Shown: piece after piece, positions 5,531 to 6,411 of the stretch
Layout of the letters: each line of letters opens with the position of its first letter
Position numbering within the stretch: position 1 is the stretch's first letter
Source of the DNA: JAMWCX01 sp964352425
Lineage (GTDB): Bacteria; Omnitrophota; Gorgyraeia; 2-01-FULL-45-10
Reading direction: 5' to 3'
NCBI GenBank assembly: GCA_964352425.1
Contig: CAYGRZ010000065.1
Span: forward strand, 1 to 6,411
DNA length: 6,411 bases
Notes under the pieces: generated by a model
What the model saw: only the letters and a program-made list of their open reading frames with translations
Told to the model about the DNA's origin: nothing
Database searches by the model: none
Position numbers and translations under genes: made by a program

Positions 5531-6142
5531 ATGAGGCACAGAAAAAGACGGTCAAGGCTCAGCATGATGACGGCGCGCAGGAACGCCACCATGATAAACA
5601 TGGTCAAGAGCCTGTTCAAGCACCAGAGGATAGAGACGATACACGCGCGGGCGAAGGAAGCCAGGCGCCTTGCCGAGAGCCTTATCACGTTAAGCAGGGA
5701 AGATACGGTCGCGGCGAGGAGGAGGGCGTATTCGATATTGGGCGACAGGGACCTGGTCGGGAAGCTCTTCAAAGAGATCACGCCGCTGTTCAAGGCCAGG
5801 ACGAGCGGCTACACGCGCATTATACCGCTCGGTTTCCGGCGGGGAGACGGGGCGAGTCTCGCGATCCTCGAGCTGACGGAGAAGAAGGTCATCGTGAAAG
5901 CGCCGAAAAAGAAGAAGGAAAAGGCGAAAGAGGCCGCTCCCGAAGCCGCCAAGAAGACGGCGGATGAGAAGAAAGAGGCCAAGAAGGATGAGTCTAAGAT
6001 AAAGCACATCCCCAAGTCCAAGCCGACCTTCGAAGAAGAGAAGAGGCACGAGAAGGCCAAGAGCGAGGATAAGAAGGCGTCTGAGCAGAAGGGCTTCATG
6101 AAGAACTTAAGAGGCCTCTTCCGCAAGCGCGGCGACCGCTAA
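5531..6142 (+). CDS. rplQ: 50S ribosomal protein L17 with a long charged C-terminal tail
   Basis: L17 binds 23S rRNA near the peptide exit region of the large subunit. Residues 1 to about 121 are the normal family domain: MRHRKRRSRLSMMTARRNAT at the start, LFKHQRIETIHARAKEARRLAE (28-49), and GYTRIIPLGFRRGDGASLAILEL (93-115). The usual protein ends near this point (about 116-130 residues). This one has 203, with roughly 80 more residues rich in Lys, Glu and Ala (KKKKEKAKEAAPEAAKK and similar, 126-187), probably disordered or helical. It ends in a distinct basic-hydrophobic segment, FMKNLRGLFRKRGDR (189-203), which could form an amphipathic helix. GGAG (5523-5526) lies in the end of rpoA, 4 nt from the ATG, so translation is probably coupled. 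It is the last gene of the cluster; a strong terminator begins 20 bp after its stop. Confidence 0.95.
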   Translation: MRHRKRRSRLSMMTARRNATMINMVKSLFKHQRIETIHARAKEARRLAESLITLSREDTVAARRRAYSILGDRDLVGKLFKEITPLFKARTSGYTRIIPLGFRRGDGASLAILELTEKKVIVKAPKKKKEKAKEAAPEAAKKTADEKKEAKKDESKIKHIPKSKPTFEEEKRHEKAKSEDKKASEQKGFMKNLRGLFRKRGDR

Positions 6143-6162
6143 TAGAATATAGCAGCTTACAT

Positions 6163-6201
6163 AGGGACACATCCCGTTTTCGGGATGTGTCCCTTTTATT
6201 T
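6163..6201 (+). terminator. Intrinsic terminator after rplQ
   Basis: A perfect 14-bp stem, AGGGACACATCCCG (6163-6176) with CGGGATGTGTCCCT (6181-6194), closed by a TTTT loop and followed by TTTATTTA. It lies 20 bp after the rplQ stop and should end the whole operon transcript. It works only for the + strand, since no T-run follows the stem on the other strand. Each arm is itself a small inverted repeat (GGGA...TCCC), which is more typical of a dispersed palindrome than of a simple terminator. Confidence 0.9.
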
Positions 6202-6411
6202 AGCGTGCCTCGACATTGTTGTGCAAGCCCTTGCGGCCTGGGTGCCTCGCGGGGACGTTCGGTTTTCCCCTGCGAGGAAAACCTCACTCCGGAAAAATTG
6301 CTCGCTCTCCGCCTTCGCCGTTGCATGTGTAGGTGAGAGATTGGCTTCGGCGGATCCATGCCCGCTCGCAATTTTTAGGCCCCGCTCGACACCCAGGCCT
6401 CCGGGCTTGGT
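6196..6411 (-). CDS. Open minus-strand frame entering from the right edge, possibly the 3' end of a gene
   Basis: Reading leftward from base 6411, the frame is open for 71 codons to TAA at 6198-6196. It includes stretches such as GLKIASGHGSAEANL and FFRSEVFLAGENRTSPRG. Apart from a late Met near its end it has no ATG, GTG or TTG start, so if real it begins beyond the window and would converge on rplQ. I do not recognise a family. Its third-position GC looks lower than in the neighbouring genes, and it runs entirely through the large inverted repeat, so it may simply be a stop-free passage of the repeat. Coding status is doubtful. Confidence 0.2.
   Translation of the reverse strand, partial: TKPGGLGVERGLKIASGHGSAEANLSPTHATAKAESEQFFRSEVFLAGENRTSPRGTQAARACTTMSRHAK
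6224..6409. repeat. Nested imperfect inverted repeat of about 186 bp
   Basis: Five complementary blocks occur in collinear nested order: CAAGCCC 6224-6230 with GGGCTTG 6403-6409; GGCCTGGGTG 6235-6244 with CACCCAGGCC 6390-6399; GCGGGG 6249-6254 with CCCCGC 6380-6385; AAAAATTGC 6293-6301 with GCAATTTTT 6368-6376; TCCGCC 6308-6313 with GGCGGA 6349-6354. A side hairpin, GGTTTTCC 6261-6268 with GGAAAACC 6276-6283, sits on the left arm only. The whole could fold as one branched RNA or DNA cruciform. Candidates are a MITE-like or other non-autonomous dispersed element, or a structured RNA of either strand. The right boundary may continue past the window. No protein family or known RNA family was recognised. 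Confidence 0.6.

Noticed and set aside
4498..5793. 431-codon minus-strand open frame opposite rpoA
   Set aside because: It is antisense to the whole of rpoA and part of rplQ, its product has low-complexity Leu/Asp/Arg sequence mirroring rpoA codon bias, and no family is recognisable.
6096..6371. 91-codon minus-strand open frame over the terminator
   Set aside because: It runs through the end of rplQ, the terminator and the palindrome, with an Arg-rich run and no recognisable motif; most likely chance.
6224..6409. Integron attC site or RNase P/tmRNA/SRP RNA in the palindromic region
   Set aside because: No attC core sites (RYYYAAC/GTTRRRY) in the expected places and none of the conserved core motifs of these RNAs were found; the element is also longer than typical attC sites.
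1..6411. CRISPR array, tRNA or rRNA gene, insertion-sequence transposase
   Set aside because: No spaced direct repeats, no cloverleaf or rRNA signature, and no transposase frame seen on either strand.

Overview
This window is the distal part of a bacterial spc/alpha ribosomal-protein supercluster, all on the + strand: 'secY (5' end missing) - adk - map - infA - rpmJ - rpsM - rpsK - rpsD - rpoA - rplQ, closed by a strong intrinsic terminator. Genes are packed tightly (adk/map overlap 4 bp as ATGA, rpsK/rpsD overlap 1 bp as TAATG, rpoA/rplQ are 1 bp apart). This fits one polycistronic message carrying the protein-export channel, housekeeping enzymes, initiation factor 1, ribosomal proteins L36, S13, S11, S4 and L17, and the RNA polymerase alpha subunit. 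rpmJ (37 codons, GTG start) is easy to miss because of its size.

The gene content is clearly bacterial. The lineage is not decided by what can be seen. The DNA is moderately GC-rich, yet AGG (Arg) and ATA (Ile) codons are common, four of the nine visible starts are GTG, and L17 carries a long Lys/Glu/Ala-rich tail. Together with the dispersed-looking palindromes in the gaps, this reminds me of uncultured lineages such as Omnitrophota, but that is a low-confidence guess.

Layout: 1-1151 SecY C-terminal part; 1163-1819 Adk; 1816-2559 Map; 2564-2785 IF-1; 2786-2840 a short spacer with a 14-bp inverted repeat that covers the rpmJ ribosome-binding site; 2841-2954 L36; 2980-3393 S13; 3405-3803 S11; 3803-4435 S4; 4436-4533 a folded spacer with a two-part GNRA-capped hairpin and a second AT-rich hairpin touching the rpoA Shine-Dalgarno; 4534-5529 RpoA; 5531-6142 L17; 6163-6201 terminator; 6202-6411 a gene-poor end holding a nested imperfect inverted repeat of about 186 bp and an open minus-strand frame entering from the right edge.

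The genes are conventional. The material worth a second look is in the spacers: two places where RNA structure is positioned to act on a downstream ribosome-binding site (rpmJ and rpoA), and the large palindromic element after the terminator. No unknown multi-gene system is visible.
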